Positions 36,363-46,121 of a stretch of DNA of 64,000 nt are shown one piece after another. The notes beneath the pieces are model-generated. The model worked only from the letters and a program-made list of their open reading frames with translations, was not told the origin of the DNA and searched no databases. Every line of letters starts with the position of its first letter. The first letter of the stretch is position 1. Source of the stretch: Rhizobium indicum (GTDB lineage Bacteria; Pseudomonadota; Alphaproteobacteria; Rhizobiales; Rhizobiaceae). The stretch is taken from NCBI RefSeq assembly GCF_005862305.2, contig NZ_CP054022.1:558001-622000 (forward strand), written 5' to 3'. Made by a program: the position numbers and the translations under genes.

Positions 36363-37280
36363 ATGGACTTTTACATCCTGGTTCAACAATTGTTCAATGG
36401 CATCACGCTGGGGACGATCTACGGCCTGATCGCGGTTGGATACACCATGGTCTACGGCGTCATCCGGATGATCAACTTCGCCCATGGCGACGTCTATATG
36501 GTATCGGCCTATATCGCCGCCATCACGCTTGCCGTTCTCGGTTATTTCGGTGTTCAGTCGGTTCCCTTCGCCCTGATATCAGTGCTGGTGATCAGCTGCG
36601 CGATCACCGCCGTCTATGGCTGGGTGATCGAGCGCGTCGCCTATCGTCCGCTTCGCGGCTCGACCAAGCTTGCTCCGCTGATATCGGCCATCGGCATCTC
36701 GCTGATGCTGCAGAGCTACGTCCAGATCGCCCAGGGCGCACGCGACCAGGGTGTGCCGACGCTCATCCAGGGGGCGTTTCGCATCGGAAACGATACCCAC
36801 TTCGCGCAGATCACCTACATGCAGACGGTGATCCTGTTCGCGTCGCTGATCGCCATGGGCGTGCTGACCTATGTGATCAACTACACCAGGATCGGCCGCG
36901 AATGCCGCGCCACCCAGCAGAATATCCGGATCTCCGCGATACTCGGGGTCAATACCGACCGGATCATTTCGGCGGTGTTCGTCATGGGCGCGGCCACTGC
37001 CGCCGTCGGCGGCACGCTCGTTACCTTCAACTACGGCTCCTTCAACTTTTTCATCGGCTTTGTCATGGGCATCAAGGCCTTCACGGCCGCGGTTCTCGGC
37101 GGGATCGGCTCGCTGCCCGGCGCCGTACTCGGCGGCATCGTCCTCGGCCTGACCGAGGCTCTGTTCGCCGGCTATGTCAGCACCGACTACAAGGACGTCT
37201 TCGCCTTCGCATTGCTCATCACTCTCCTGTTTTTCCGACCGTATGGCCTGCTTGGCCGGGCGGAAATCCAAAAAGTCTGA
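36363..37280 (+). CDS. livH: Liv-type ABC permease LivH
   Basis: This inner-membrane permease has 305 residues and about eight hydrophobic segments. The family opening FYILVQQLFNGITLGTIYGLIA... is followed by GYTMVYGVIRMINFAHGD. The transmission loop around IGRECRATQQNIRISAILGV is typical. GAGGGG lies before the ATG. It is the first of four tightly spaced membrane and ATPase genes. The liv name denotes the family; the cargo is not proven to be branched-chain amino acids. Confidence 0.9.
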   Translation: MDFYILVQQLFNGITLGTIYGLIAVGYTMVYGVIRMINFAHGDVYMVSAYIAAITLAVLGYFGVQSVPFALISVLVISCAITAVYGWVIERVAYRPLRGSTKLAPLISAIGISLMLQSYVQIAQGARDQGVPTLIQGAFRIGNDTHFAQITYMQTVILFASLIAMGVLTYVINYTRIGRECRATQQNIRISAILGVNTDRIISAVFVMGAATAAVGGTLVTFNYGSFNFFIGFVMGIKAFTAAVLGGIGSLPGAVLGGIVLGLTEALFAGYVSTDYKDVFAFALLITLLFFRPYGLLGRAEIQKV

Positions 37281-37295
37281 AGAGGAGCACGAACC

Positions 37296-38606
37296 ATGGA
37301 ATCCAACCGCCTTCGCGCACTCTTCAAGCAAGCACTCCTCACTTTTACGGTCTCCCTCATCCTGTTCGGCCCGATCTCGGGGCTGGTGCTCGACGGATTT
37401 TCGTTCACGAACGAATTGATGCGCGCGGTGTTGTTGGCGGCCGTCGTCACGGCAGGCCGATCGGCACTCTCGCTGTTCCAGATGAGCAGCCTCGGCCGAA
37501 AGCTCACCCGGGGCATGGCAGGCAACGGCGCCGGTGTGACCGTCATGACCGGCAAGGAACGGTCGCCGATGCTGGTCCTTGCCCTGTTGTTTTTCGCCGG
37601 GTTGAGCCTGCCGTTCTTTGCCGACAAATACTTCCTAGGCATTGCGATCCTCGCCTTGATATATTGCCTGCTCGGCCTGGGGCTCAACATCGTCGTCGGG
37701 CTTGCGGGTCTGCTGGACCTTGGCTACGTCGCCTTCTACGCCGTCGGAGCCTATCTCCTGGCGCTCGGGTCGGAATATCTCGGCATCGGGTTCTGGGGCG
37801 CTCTGGTCCTTGCGCCTTTTCTGGCCGGTCTCTTCGGCATGATCCTCGCCTTCCCCGTTCTCAAGATGCATGGCGACTATCTTGCCATCGTCACGCTCGG
37901 ATTCGGCGAAATCATTCGTCTGGTGCTGAACAACTGGCTGGAATTCACCGGCGGCCCCAACGGCGCTCCGGTTCCGGCACCCACCTTCCTCGGCCTCGAA
38001 TTCACCCGTACGGCCAAACAGGGCGGCGTTCCCATTCATGAATATCTGGGCATCCCCTACAGTGCGGACTACCGGTTCTGGTTCCTCTATTTCGTGCTGT
38101 TTCTCATCGTCTGCTTCGTCATCTACGCCGTGGAGCGGCTGCGCGTCATCCCTCTTGGCCGCATGTGGGAAGCGCTGCGGGAAGACGAGATCGCCTGCCG
38201 TTCGCTCGGCGTCAATCACGTCTTCACAAAGCTCACGGCCTTCATGCTCGGCGCCTCCACGGGCGGCCTCGCCGGCGTCTTCTTCGCCGCGCAACAGGGC
38301 TTCGTGAACCCGACCTCCTTCACCTTCTTCGAATCCGCGCTGATCCTCGCCATCGTCGTGCTCGGTGGCCTCGGATCGACGGCAGGCGTCATCTCGGCAG
38401 CTCTCGTTCTCACCATTCTTCCGGAGCTTCTGCGTGAGTTTGCCGAATACCGCGTTCTGGTCTTCGGCATCCTGATGGTGGTGATGATGATCTGGAAACC
38501 GCGCGGCCTGGTCCGCATCAAGCGTCCGGCATTCTTTCCGAGCTCGATGAAAGAAGGCATCGGCACCGAACTGTCCTTTGAGGGCAAGGCGGAGGCGGGG
38601 CGATGA
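37296..38606 (+). CDS. livM: Liv-type ABC permease LivM
   Basis: This second permease has 436 residues, about 100 longer than a minimal LivM because of an N-terminal extension with its own hydrophobic segments, as in several LivM proteins. The core includes LLGLGLNIVVGLAGLLDLGY and the ATPase-contact loop GRMWEALREDEIACRSLGVN. GAAGAGGAG precedes the ATG, 15 bp after livH. Its stop overlaps the livG start. Confidence 0.9.
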   Translation: MESNRLRALFKQALLTFTVSLILFGPISGLVLDGFSFTNELMRAVLLAAVVTAGRSALSLFQMSSLGRKLTRGMAGNGAGVTVMTGKERSPMLVLALLFFAGLSLPFFADKYFLGIAILALIYCLLGLGLNIVVGLAGLLDLGYVAFYAVGAYLLALGSEYLGIGFWGALVLAPFLAGLFGMILAFPVLKMHGDYLAIVTLGFGEIIRLVLNNWLEFTGGPNGAPVPAPTFLGLEFTRTAKQGGVPIHEYLGIPYSADYRFWFLYFVLFLIVCFVIYAVERLRVIPLGRMWEALREDEIACRSLGVNHVFTKLTAFMLGASTGGLAGVFFAAQQGFVNPTSFTFFESALILAIVVLGGLGSTAGVISAALVLTILPELLREFAEYRVLVFGILMVVMMIWKPRGLVRIKRPAFFPSSMKEGIGTELSFEGKAEAGR

Positions 38607-39421
38607 ACGAACCCATCCTCGAAGTGCAGAATGTCACCATGCGTTTCGGCGGCATCGTCGCCAACCGGGACGTCAGCTTCTCCGTCGAACGCGGTGATGT
38701 CACCGCCCTGATCGGCCCCAACGGCGCCGGCAAGACGACGATGTTCAACTGCATCACCGGATTCTACCGCTCCAGCGAAGGCCGCATCATGCTGAACGGA
38801 CGCGATGGTCCGACGGATATCGGCCAATTGGTGACGAAACCGATGACCGGCGGCTCGCACCTCGTGACGCGCGCCGGGATTGCCAGGACGTTCCAGAACA
38901 TCCGCCTGTTCAAGGAAATGTCGGTCATCGAGAACCTTCTGGTCGCCCAGCATCTGGCCACCCGCAACAATATTCTCAGCGGCGTTTTCCGAACCGGGGC
39001 GTTTCGCAAGGCCGAGGCAGACGCCGTCGACCGCGCCTATCACTGGCTTGGACAGATGAAGCTTGCCGACGACGCCAACCGTCTTGCCGGCGAACTGCCC
39101 TACGGCCGGCAGCGCCGCGTCGAGATTGCCCGCGCCATGTGCACGGGTCCAAGCCTCATATGCCTCGACGAACCGGCCGCGGGCCTCAACCCCTCCGAAA
39201 CGCTCGATCTGGCGGAGGTCATCCAACGGCTCTGTACCGATCACAAGCAGACGGTTCTCGTCATCGAGCACGACATGGGTCTCGTCATGCGCATTTCGAA
39301 CCACATCGTCGTGCTCGATCATGGCGAGGTGATCTCCGACGGCACGCCTGAGTATGTCGCCAACGACCCGGCCGTCGTCGCCGCTTATCTCGGGGTCAGC
39401 GAAGAAGAGGTACCAGCATGA
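38603..39421 (+). CDS. livG: Liv-type ABC ATPase LivG
   Basis: This ATPase has 272 residues. Walker A is GPNGAGKTTMF near residue 38, and the LivG-type insertion RTFQNIRLFKEMSVIENLLVA follows. The signature reads LPYGRQRRVEIARAM instead of LSGGQ, as is normal for LivG. Walker B is LICLDEPAAGLNPSE and the switch His lies in VLVIEHDMGLVM. Four-base overlaps couple it to livM and livF. Confidence 0.92.
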   Translation: MNEPILEVQNVTMRFGGIVANRDVSFSVERGDVTALIGPNGAGKTTMFNCITGFYRSSEGRIMLNGRDGPTDIGQLVTKPMTGGSHLVTRAGIARTFQNIRLFKEMSVIENLLVAQHLATRNNILSGVFRTGAFRKAEADAVDRAYHWLGQMKLADDANRLAGELPYGRQRRVEIARAMCTGPSLICLDEPAAGLNPSETLDLAEVIQRLCTDHKQTVLVIEHDMGLVMRISNHIVVLDHGEVISDGTPEYVANDPAVVAAYLGVSEEEVPA

Positions 39422-40152
39422 GCCAGTCGTCCGACACGCAGGTACCGCTTCTCGAATTCGCCGGCGTTCACGCCCATTACGGCCCGGTAGAAGCGCTGAA
39501 GGCGGTAAACGTCCATATCTCAGCCGGTGAGATCGTCAGCCTGATCGGCGCAAACGGCGCCGGCAAGACCACGCTGCTTTCCTCCATCTTCGGCGCGCCG
39601 CGCGCCTCATCCGGCAAGATACTGCATCGCGGCGAAGATATCTCCCAGATGCCGACAAGCAGGATTTCCCGGCGCGGCATCGCGCTCGTTCCGGAAGGTC
39701 GTCAGATCTTTCAGGAGATGTCCGTCGAAGAGAATATGATGATGGGCACGACGCCAATCGGCATGGCCCGCTTCGAAGAAGACCGGAACACCATGTTCGA
39801 GCTCTTCCCGCGCCTCAAGGAGCGCCGAAATCAGACCGCCGGCACCATGTCGGGCGGCGAACAGCAGATGCTCGCCATCGCCCGCGCCATGATGGCGCGG
39901 CCCGAGCTGATCCTGTTCGATGAACCGTCGCTCGGCTTGGCGCCGCTGATCGTCAAGCGCGTTTTCGAAGTTTTGCGGGAGATCGCTGCGATGGGCAAAA
40001 CGATATTTCTCGTCGAGCAGAACGCCAACCATGCACTGAAGCTGTCGCAGCGGGCCTATGTCATGGTCAACGGCCGCATCCACCTTTCCGGCGACAGCGC
40101 CGCCCTGCTCGATAACCAAGAGGTCCGCAAAGCCTATCTCGGACTGCACTGA
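39418..40152 (+). CDS. livF: Liv-type ABC ATPase LivF
   Basis: This second ATPase has 244 residues. Walker A is GANGAGKTTLL, the LivF-type VPEGRQIFQEMSVEENMMMG follows, then the signature MSGGEQQMLAIARAM and Walker B LILFDEPSLGLAPLI. The switch residue is Gln in FLVEQNANHAL, normal for LivF. It ends the importer operon, 50 bp from a convergent gene. Confidence 0.92.
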   Translation: MSQSSDTQVPLLEFAGVHAHYGPVEALKAVNVHISAGEIVSLIGANGAGKTTLLSSIFGAPRASSGKILHRGEDISQMPTSRISRRGIALVPEGRQIFQEMSVEENMMMGTTPIGMARFEEDRNTMFELFPRLKERRNQTAGTMSGGEQQMLAIARAMMARPELILFDEPSLGLAPLIVKRVFEVLREIAAMGKTIFLVEQNANHALKLSQRAYVMVNGRIHLSGDSAALLDNQEVRKAYLGLH

Positions 40153-40202
40153 ACAAGGGGCTTCCAGCCGGCATGGCCAATCTGCCGACAGCTGGCGTCG
40201 AT

Positions 40203-40481
40203 TTAGCGCGGATGCCGTCCGGAGGATTTACCCCGAAGAACGGTCATCTGTTCCTGCTGCACTTCATTTTCATCGTTCAGAACGGCTTGCCAAAGCCTGT
40301 TGCCGAGCCGAAGCGACACGCGTTTTGTCCCCTCATGTTCGGCAGTCCCGATTTCCACGGAACTGACGACGGAACCATGGCGCATGTGGCGGCGAAGATC
40401 GGCCAGCGACAATCCGAACCGTTTCGCCAGCTCCGATGATTCCAGGATAAAATCGCCATTTGAATCGCGCTCAATCAGCAC
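40203..40481 (-). CDS. DUF6522-like small protein
   Basis: This 92-residue protein is of the short rhizobial type that opens with IERDSNGDFILESSELAKRF and continues LSLADLRRHMRHGSVVSSVE. It seems to combine a helix-turn-helix-like stretch with two beta strands (KRVSLRLGNRLWQAVLN). I associate the pattern with DUF6522. Function is unknown, and it stands alone between convergent and tandem neighbours. Confidence 0.6.
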   Translation of the reverse strand: MLIERDSNGDFILESSELAKRFGLSLADLRRHMRHGSVVSSVEIGTAEHEGTKRVSLRLGNRLWQAVLNDENEVQQEQMTVLRGKSSGRHPR

Positions 40482-40520
40482 CGATTTTTTCTCCAGCTAA
40501 GTTCCACGCTCACGGCCGGC

Positions 40521-41651
40521 TCAGGCCACCGCCGGAATCGCATTGTCCTCCTTTGGCAGCAGCCGCGCTACTGCGCTCAGCAGATCCGTCTGAGATATCA
40601 GGCCAAGGATGCGGTAATCGTCGTCGACGATGATGACGGCATGCGTGCGCCCGTCTGTCAGGACGGGCAACAGCGACAGAACAGGATCCGAAGGTCTCGC
40701 CACTGCTGGCCTCGAGATCGCATGCCCGATGGTCTCGGTGCTCATCGACAACTCCCGCAAGCCGACAGCGCCGACGAGACGGCCCTCCGGGTCCTTCACC
40801 GGCAGCGTACGGATATTGTGCTTCAAAAGAAGATGCCGTGCGGCATCCGGTTCCGAAGCTTCGCCAATGGCGATCACGTCGCGCGACATGATATCGGCAC
40901 AGTTGATCTTGCCGTTTGAGCGGATGGCCGCTTGCAGCTCGACCTGCTGCAGCAGCCGGCTAAGGTCTGCCCGGTCGATATCGAAGGTTTCGTCGAGCGC
41001 CTCAAGGGCCGCATCGACATCCTCCTCGCGAAAACCCACCCGCACGGCTGATGGCAGGTCGATCGTCTGATGGGTGTTCTCCGCCGGCTTTGGAACGACG
41101 TGCGGATAATTCCGCTTGGAAAGCTTGTGGAACAGCAGGCCAAGGCCGACGAGAATGCAGGAGTTTAAAGCGACGGGCACGAAGGGAAAAAGGAATCCCC
41201 AGCCGGCAACGACAGGACCGCCGAGCACGGCGGTCAGCGCAGCCGCTCCTCCTGGCGGATGAAGGCAGCGCGTGAAGGACATCGCGCCGATGGCAAGCGA
41301 AACGCCGACGCCGGTCGCGATGATCGGATCGCGGATGAAATAGGCAGCAATAATCCCCATCAGGGCGGAAATGGTATTGCCGCCGATGATCGACCAAGGC
41401 TGTGCAAGCGGGCTTGCCGGCACCGCAAAAAGCAGCACCGCGGACGCGCCCATCGGCGCGACGATCAGCGGAAGATGTGGCCCCTGCCCGAACATATAGC
41501 CGCTGATGACGCCGGTGAGACCGATGGCCAGCAAAGCGCCGAGACATGCAATCAATCGCTCTCGTAAGGTCGCACCGGCCAATATAGGTGAGAACAAGCG
41601 GAAGCGGCGGAAGCGGCTCGGTCCCACTTTCGGGGAAACGGGATACTGCAT
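40521..41651 (-). CDS. HPP-family membrane protein with two CBS domains
   Basis: This 376-residue protein has an N-terminal HPP domain of four membrane helices (about 25-185) containing the eponymous RCLHPPGGAAALTAVLGGP. The C-terminal pair of CBS domains (about 245-365) has ADIMSRDVIAIGE and HAISRPAVARPSD openings. Plant and cyanobacterial HPP relatives act in nitrite transport, and CBS pairs usually bind adenosyl ligands. A role as a nucleotide-gated transporter is plausible but unproven. The LysR gene lies upstream on the same strand. Confidence 0.85.
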   Translation of the reverse strand: MQYPVSPKVGPSRFRRFRLFSPILAGATLRERLIACLGALLAIGLTGVISGYMFGQGPHLPLIVAPMGASAVLLFAVPASPLAQPWSIIGGNTISALMGIIAAYFIRDPIIATGVGVSLAIGAMSFTRCLHPPGGAAALTAVLGGPVVAGWGFLFPFVPVALNSCILVGLGLLFHKLSKRNYPHVVPKPAENTHQTIDLPSAVRVGFREEDVDAALEALDETFDIDRADLSRLLQQVELQAAIRSNGKINCADIMSRDVIAIGEASEPDAARHLLLKHNIRTLPVKDPEGRLVGAVGLRELSMSTETIGHAISRPAVARPSDPVLSLLPVLTDGRTHAVIIVDDDYRILGLISQTDLLSAVARLLPKEDNAIPAVA

Positions 41652-41708
41652 GACAAGACCAATTTTAAGCGAGGATTATCTAGCGGACCAAAGAGGAAGA
41701 CGTGCGGA

Positions 41709-42614
41709 CTAGTTTGTCGCCAGCCTGACATCTCTGCCTTTTGTCGCGCTGAGGACTTCGTGGAATGCGTTGAAGGCGCTGGGGCGATCATTCTTGCGAT
41801 AGACGAGCAGCGTCTCGACGGGGCCTAGCTGGTGGGTCTGGACAGGCGTCGGCCAGTGCATGAGGTCAAGGACGGATCGCGGCATGACACCCGCCGTGTT
41901 GCCGGTCGCAACGCTCGCCAGGATCGCGTGGTAGGAGCCGAGTTCGCTCGTCGGCAGGGCGCTCGATTTGCGCGCCCAGTTTTCGGCGATCCGGCGATAG
42001 GTGCAACCGGGCTCCAAAGCGGCGAGCGACCCGACACGCAGGTCGGCGGCGGATTTGATGGAGGGATGCCCGGACGGCAACACGATCAACAGGTCCTCGA
42101 CAAAGACCGGCTCGATCTCGAGCGCCTTGAGTTCGGCATCGAAGCTCGAGTCTTCCTCGCGCATCGTCTTCGGCAGGCGGGCAATCAGCGCACAATCCAG
42201 CGCATCAGAGAGAACGTCGCGGGTCAGATCGCGAGACGCCCCCATCGTCAGATGAAGCGACACCTCCGGCCACATCTGATTGAATTGCGTCAGCGCCGCC
42301 GGCAGCCTGCTTGCCGCCGTGCTCTCCATGGTGCCGACCCGCAATGTCCCTGATGGGGCGAGAGGCCGCACGGCCTGGCGCGCTTCGAGCGCAAGCGCCA
42401 TAAGCCGGTTGGCATAGGCGAGAAACGTCTCGCCCTCGCGTGTCAACGTCATCTTCTTGCCGTCACGGCTGAAGAGCGAAACGCCGAGATCCTCCTCCAA
42501 TTGCTGGACGCGCGTCGTCACATTCGACGGCACCCGCCCTACGGCCTTGGCAGCCTTGGTAACACTGCGGTCGCTGGCAACAGCGAGGAATATCTCGATC
42601 GATGAAAGGTCCAA
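41709..42614 (-). CDS. LysR-family transcriptional regulator
   Basis: This 301-residue regulator has an N-terminal winged helix, SSIEIFLAVASDRSVTKAAK with VPSNVTTRVQQLEEDLGVSL. The periplasmic-binding-like effector domain starts near residue 88 (SGTLRVGTMESTAASRLP). The overall wording resembles LysR proteins related to YhjC/PtxR types. Its start faces a 260-bp AT-rich gap. The HPP gene 57 bp downstream on the same strand is the most likely linked target, although LysR proteins usually control divergent genes. Confidence 0.88.
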   Translation of the reverse strand: MDLSSIEIFLAVASDRSVTKAAKAVGRVPSNVTTRVQQLEEDLGVSLFSRDGKKMTLTREGETFLAYANRLMALALEARQAVRPLAPSGTLRVGTMESTAASRLPAALTQFNQMWPEVSLHLTMGASRDLTRDVLSDALDCALIARLPKTMREEDSSFDAELKALEIEPVFVEDLLIVLPSGHPSIKSAADLRVGSLAALEPGCTYRRIAENWARKSSALPTSELGSYHAILASVATGNTAGVMPRSVLDLMHWPTPVQTHQLGPVETLLVYRKNDRPSAFNAFHEVLSATKGRDVRLATN

Positions 42615-42875
42615 TGAAAGGATCTCATTTCCGGAATTAAGACGATAGATAATTCTCTATATAAAAATCATCGCCGCAGCTCAAGCCGGTTTCGGCATCG
42701 GACGAAAAACATGAGCCCAAGCTGACGAGCGATTGCCGAAAAAAGGGTCGCGACGCCGAGGAAATAGCCATGCAAGCCGCGACATTGCCTCTATCGGGCG
42801 ACGTTTTGAGGGGTTTGAGGCTGGCATGAGGTTTGCATGCGTAGGGCTATCTGCGGATCGATCGGCGACGACCCT

Positions 42876-43187
42876 ATGTTGCAACTTGTCTTGACCTGTC
42901 TTCTTCTGAGCGTCGCTTCAGGCTTGAGCATGCGCCGTTTTCTAATGCCGTATTTCCCAGGCGGCGATCTCGCCGAGAAGTCTGCCCCTGTGACAATCGT
43001 CGCAAGCGCCGTCTTTCTGGCGGCAATCGCTTTCACCGTCTCCGATCAAGATCTCTGGGCAAAATCCGTCATCCTGATGCTCGGCCTTTTGCTGGCAGCC
43101 ATGTTCGATGATGCAAGACCCAGGCTGACGATCGCCCTCTCCGCCGTCAGTCTGGCAGCCTATCTCGGGCTGCGTTCGATCGGCTGA
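42876..43187 (+). CDS. Small hydrophobic hypothetical membrane protein
   Basis: The protein has 103 residues from the ATG at 42876, with three hydrophobic segments (LQLVLTCLLLSVASGL, IVASAVFLAAIAFTV, SVILMLGLLLAAMF) and a fourth weaker one at the end. Upstream codons in the longer frame look non-coding. No family is recognised. It is divergent from the LysR gene, which makes it the textbook position for a LysR target. Confidence 0.5.
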   Translation: MLQLVLTCLLLSVASGLSMRRFLMPYFPGGDLAEKSAPVTIVASAVFLAAIAFTVSDQDLWAKSVILMLGLLLAAMFDDARPRLTIALSAVSLAAYLGLRSIG

Positions 43188-43502
43188 GCATCCAACCATC
43201 ACGCAAACAGATCAGTGGCGATTGAACACCGCAGCTCATTGCAGGTGTCGAAGCCCAATCGAGGCGTTGCATCTACCGGCCACATCAATCGTCAACAGAG
43301 CCACATCTTACAACCTGAAACATCCACCGACCGCGGACAAGAAAGACTTCGCGCAATACGGGAAAATGATCTCCATTGAAGAATATTCTCTCGCTGTTAT
43401 TCTCCACAATAGAACATTTACCGAGGCACGCCGGGACCGCAACGGCTCCCGTGCCGCACGGATGTTCGAGTTGCGCCGATGATGAGGAGGCGAGTGGCGA
43501 TC
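43188..43502. other. Intergenic stretch with no supported gene
   Basis: This 315-bp stretch contains a short plus-strand frame with atypical composition but no convincing Shine-Dalgarno sequence or domain. The last 120 bp are relatively AT-rich and probably hold the promoter of the next small gene. No repeat or hairpin was seen. Confidence 0.5.
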
Positions 43503-43703
43503 ATGGACAGCGACCCGGCAGGAAAAATCTGGTCGGAATGGTACGCGTGGCATCCTGTCTTGCCGACCGATGACACAGTGTTCTGGCTCGAGACCGTATA
43601 CCGCAAGGAAAGCCCGGAGGGTTTCTGGCAATACCGCTCGTTCCGGCCCGAATTCGAACGTCAGCAGGCTCTGACCTGCATACCCATCTGTCCCGGCGCC
43701 TAA
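43503..43703 (+). CDS. Small hypothetical protein
   Basis: This 66-residue protein is rich in aromatic residues (IWSEWYAWHPVLPTDDTVFW, ESPEGFWQYRSF). GAGGAGG lies about 13 nt before the ATG at 43503, and a GTG at 43494 is an alternative. Short Trp-rich proteins of this kind are common in rhizobial genomes but I cannot name a family. Confidence 0.5.
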   Translation: MDSDPAGKIWSEWYAWHPVLPTDDTVFWLETVYRKESPEGFWQYRSFRPEFERQQALTCIPICPGA

Positions 43704-43733
43704 AACCCGACAACGATCGTCAGTAGGCTTGTG

Positions 43734-44636
43734 TCAACCGAGTGCTTGGCTGACGAGCGCATAGGTCTTCGGCTCGGGCGCCATCGCGCGTCCGGCAACC
43801 GGAAGCCAAGGGCCACCGAGCGACATGGTCGTCACGATATCGTAGACAGGAAGACCGCAGCGGGAGAGGAAATCGGAAAAGGTCCCGCCCTGCTCGCGTG
43901 TGTCGAGGCGCAGGAACGCCCCTGCATGCTCGACCGCATGCGGGCGGACGACGGCGATCGCGTCTGCGTCACTGCGCGCCACAACCGGACCGATGACATG
44001 GCCACGCCCGAACCGCCGGCAAAGCGAGAATGCCTCGATCCGGCCGGCGCGGCTCAACACGATGCCCTTGGAATTTGCCAGGAGCCGGGCCAGGAGCAGT
44101 TTGCGATCCGTGCCGAAGGCCACGCAATCCAATTCGGCGATCGCTTCCAGATCGCCAGCCTCGACGGCCCGTATCACGGCGCCGGACGGCGGCGCCACAT
44201 CCGGCGGCAATATCGCTTCGCCATGGCATTGAAAGACGAGCGCCTCCCGAACAAAATTCAGGGACCGATAAAGACGGCGCGCTGCGCGCGTCGCATTCAG
44301 CCCGAGGTTGCGCCCAGCGACCTGATTCAGCGCATGGCCCATCAACCATTGACCGGCGCCATTGGTTTGAAGACGCGGCGAGGTGATGACCATACCGACC
44401 GTGGCAAATTGCGCGTCATAGGGAAACCACATGGCAGAGCCCAGGATACGGCCGATTTCATCGATCGCCACGATGCCCTGTCCGAACTCCCGCAGGAACT
44501 GCCAGTCCTCACCGCGATGCGGCCAGGCGACGGTCATCGAAAGTGCGTGCAACTGGTCAAGGGCAACGCTGTCGATCCCGGCGATATGCGTCTCGAAACT
44601 ATCGACGAACCTGGATTCGGATATCAGTTCACTCAC
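43734..44636 (-). CDS. GNAT-family N-acetyltransferase
   Basis: This 300-residue protein probably has two GNAT-type domains. The first (about 1-135) has the acetyl-CoA loop TSPRLQTNGAGQWLMGHAL followed by LNATRAARRLYRSLNFV. The second (about 150-295) begins GAVIRAVEAGDLEAIAELDC and ends with TMSLGGPWLP, as in Acetyltransf_18-type proteins. The acceptor is unknown. Its start is 338 bp from the divergent ArgE-like operon. Confidence 0.8.
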   Translation of the reverse strand: MSELISESRFVDSFETHIAGIDSVALDQLHALSMTVAWPHRGEDWQFLREFGQGIVAIDEIGRILGSAMWFPYDAQFATVGMVITSPRLQTNGAGQWLMGHALNQVAGRNLGLNATRAARRLYRSLNFVREALVFQCHGEAILPPDVAPPSGAVIRAVEAGDLEAIAELDCVAFGTDRKLLLARLLANSKGIVLSRAGRIEAFSLCRRFGRGHVIGPVVARSDADAIAVVRPHAVEHAGAFLRLDTREQGGTFSDFLSRCGLPVYDIVTTMSLGGPWLPVAGRAMAPEPKTYALVSQALG

Positions 44637-44973
44637 TCCCGCCCTCCTGCCGCATTTTTCTGGCCAAGTCTGCGCCCGGAAACTTCTCCGCCCAGACTAG
44701 AACAGATCGTTCGACACAATTCACTGGTGAAGCCTGCGCAAACACAACAATCGACCAAATCCCGATGCGCTTTCGGCAAGTAACGCCTGCGCCTCCCTCT
44801 AGACTCATCGACAAATCCAGCGGCCGGAGTCGTCATTCACTGTGAGAGCCCGGAAATGTCACCTCCCTCAGCCCAGTTGCAAACACCTCTAACATCTCGC
44901 TGGGCCGAATTGTCGTTTCCGTCGGCGGCATGGCCGCCGTCTCGGCAAGCAGGGCATGCTTGTGAGGTCACCG
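44637..44973. promoter_or_regulatory. Divergent intergenic region, acetyltransferase / ArgE-like operon
   Basis: This 337-bp gap holds no supportable gene. It must contain the promoters of both the acetyltransferase and the six-gene catabolic operon. No regulator is encoded beside it, and no obvious palindrome or consensus hexamers were found. Confidence 0.4.
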
Positions 44974-46095
44974 ATGCAGGCCATTGAAATTCTCGAAAGG
45001 CTCGTCGGTTTCCCCTCCGTCGTCGGCACGCCGAACGGCGAGATCGTGGCGTGGATCCGGCACTACCTGCGAAGCCACGGCGCCGTCGTCACGGAGCTTC
45101 CCGGCCCGGAGGGCGATCGCTCGAACCTCTTCGCCACAATCGGCTCAAAGGGGGAGCCGGGCTATATCCTCTCAGGCCATATGGACGTGGTCCCCGCCGC
45201 CGAAGGCGGTTGGACCAGCGACCCGTTTCGCCTGCGCGCCGAGGCGGACCGCCTCTACGGTCGCGGCGCCACGGATATGAAGGGCTTCCTGGCCGCGGTT
45301 CTCGCGGCCGTCCCCGCGCTGGCGGAAACACCGCTTCGCCGCCCCGTCCACCTTGCCTTTTCCTATGACGAGGAGGCCGGCTGCCGCGGCGTGCCGCACA
45401 TGATCGCCCGCCTGCCGGAGCTCTGTGCAACTCCGCTTGGCGCGATCATCGGCGAGCCGAGCGGCATGCGGGCGATCCGCGCCCACAAGGGCAAGGCCGC
45501 CGCCCGGCTGACGGTCAGGGGCCGGTCCGGCCATTCCTCGCGCCCGGACCAGGGACTGAACGCAATCCATGCCATTACCGACGTCCTGGCTTGCGCTCGC
45601 GCCGAAGCCGAACGGCTCACGCGCGGCCCGTATGAGCCTGTCTTCGAACCGCCCTACTCCTCGCTTCAGGTCGGCACGCTGAAAGGCGGCCAGGCGGTCA
45701 ACATCATTCCCGACAGCTGCGAGGCCGAGTTCGAGGCGCGGGCTATTTCCGGCGTCGATCCCGCCGCGTTGCTAGCGCCCCTTCGAACATCGGCCGAGGC
45801 GCTGTCGCAGTTCGGCTTTCAGGTTGAATGGCGCGAACTCAGCGCCTATCCGGCGCTTTCACTTGCCGCCGATGCGCCGCTTGCAACTCTGCTCGGCGAA
45901 CTGACCGGCATCGAGCCGCTCGCTGCCGTCAGCTACGGCACGGAGGCCGGGCTTTTCCAGCGCGCAGGCATCGATGCGATCATCTGCGGCCCCGGCGACA
46001 TCGGCCGCGCCCACAAGCCGGACGAATTCATCCTCGCCAGCGAACTGCTCGCCTGCCAGGCGATGGTCGAGGCGCTTGGCCGCCGCTGCACCTGA
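44974..46095 (+). CDS. M20-family deacylase, acetylornithine-deacetylase (ArgE)-like
   Basis: This zinc-dependent amidohydrolase of the M20 family has 373 residues from ATG 44974, with GAGG 9 nt upstream; the ATG at 44956 is an alternative. The metal ligands are visible: His in [12 protein letters not shown], Asp in [11 protein letters not shown], the Glu pair in [11 protein letters not shown], and the C-terminal [15 protein letters not shown]is. The dimerisation domain contains [16 protein letters not shown]. In this catabolic operon it probably releases an amino acid from an N-acyl precursor rather than making arginine. Confidence 0.85.
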   Translation: MQAIEILERLVGFPSVVGTPNGEIVAWIRHYLRSHGAVVTELPGPEGDRSNLFATIGSKGEPGYILSGHMDVVPAAEGGWTSDPFRLRAEADRLYGRGATDMKGFLAAVLAAVPALAETPLRRPVHLAFSYDEEAGCRGVPHMIARLPELCATPLGAIIGEPSGMRAIRAHKGKAAARLTVRGRSGHSSRPDQGLNAIHAITDVLACARAEAERLTRGPYEPVFEPPYSSLQVGTLKGGQAVNIIPDSCEAEFEARAISGVDPAALLAPLRTSAEALSQFGFQVEWRELSAYPALSLAADAPLATLLGELTGIEPLAAVSYGTEAGLFQRAGIDAIICGPGDIGRAHKPDEFILASELLACQAMVEALGRRCT

Positions 46096-46121
46096 TAACA
46101 TCGGATCAAGGAGCCGACGCC

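Noticed and set aside
43222..43482. 86-codon plus-strand frame in the gap after the small membrane protein
   Set aside because: No Shine-Dalgarno sequence, atypical residue mix and no domain; treated as intergenic.
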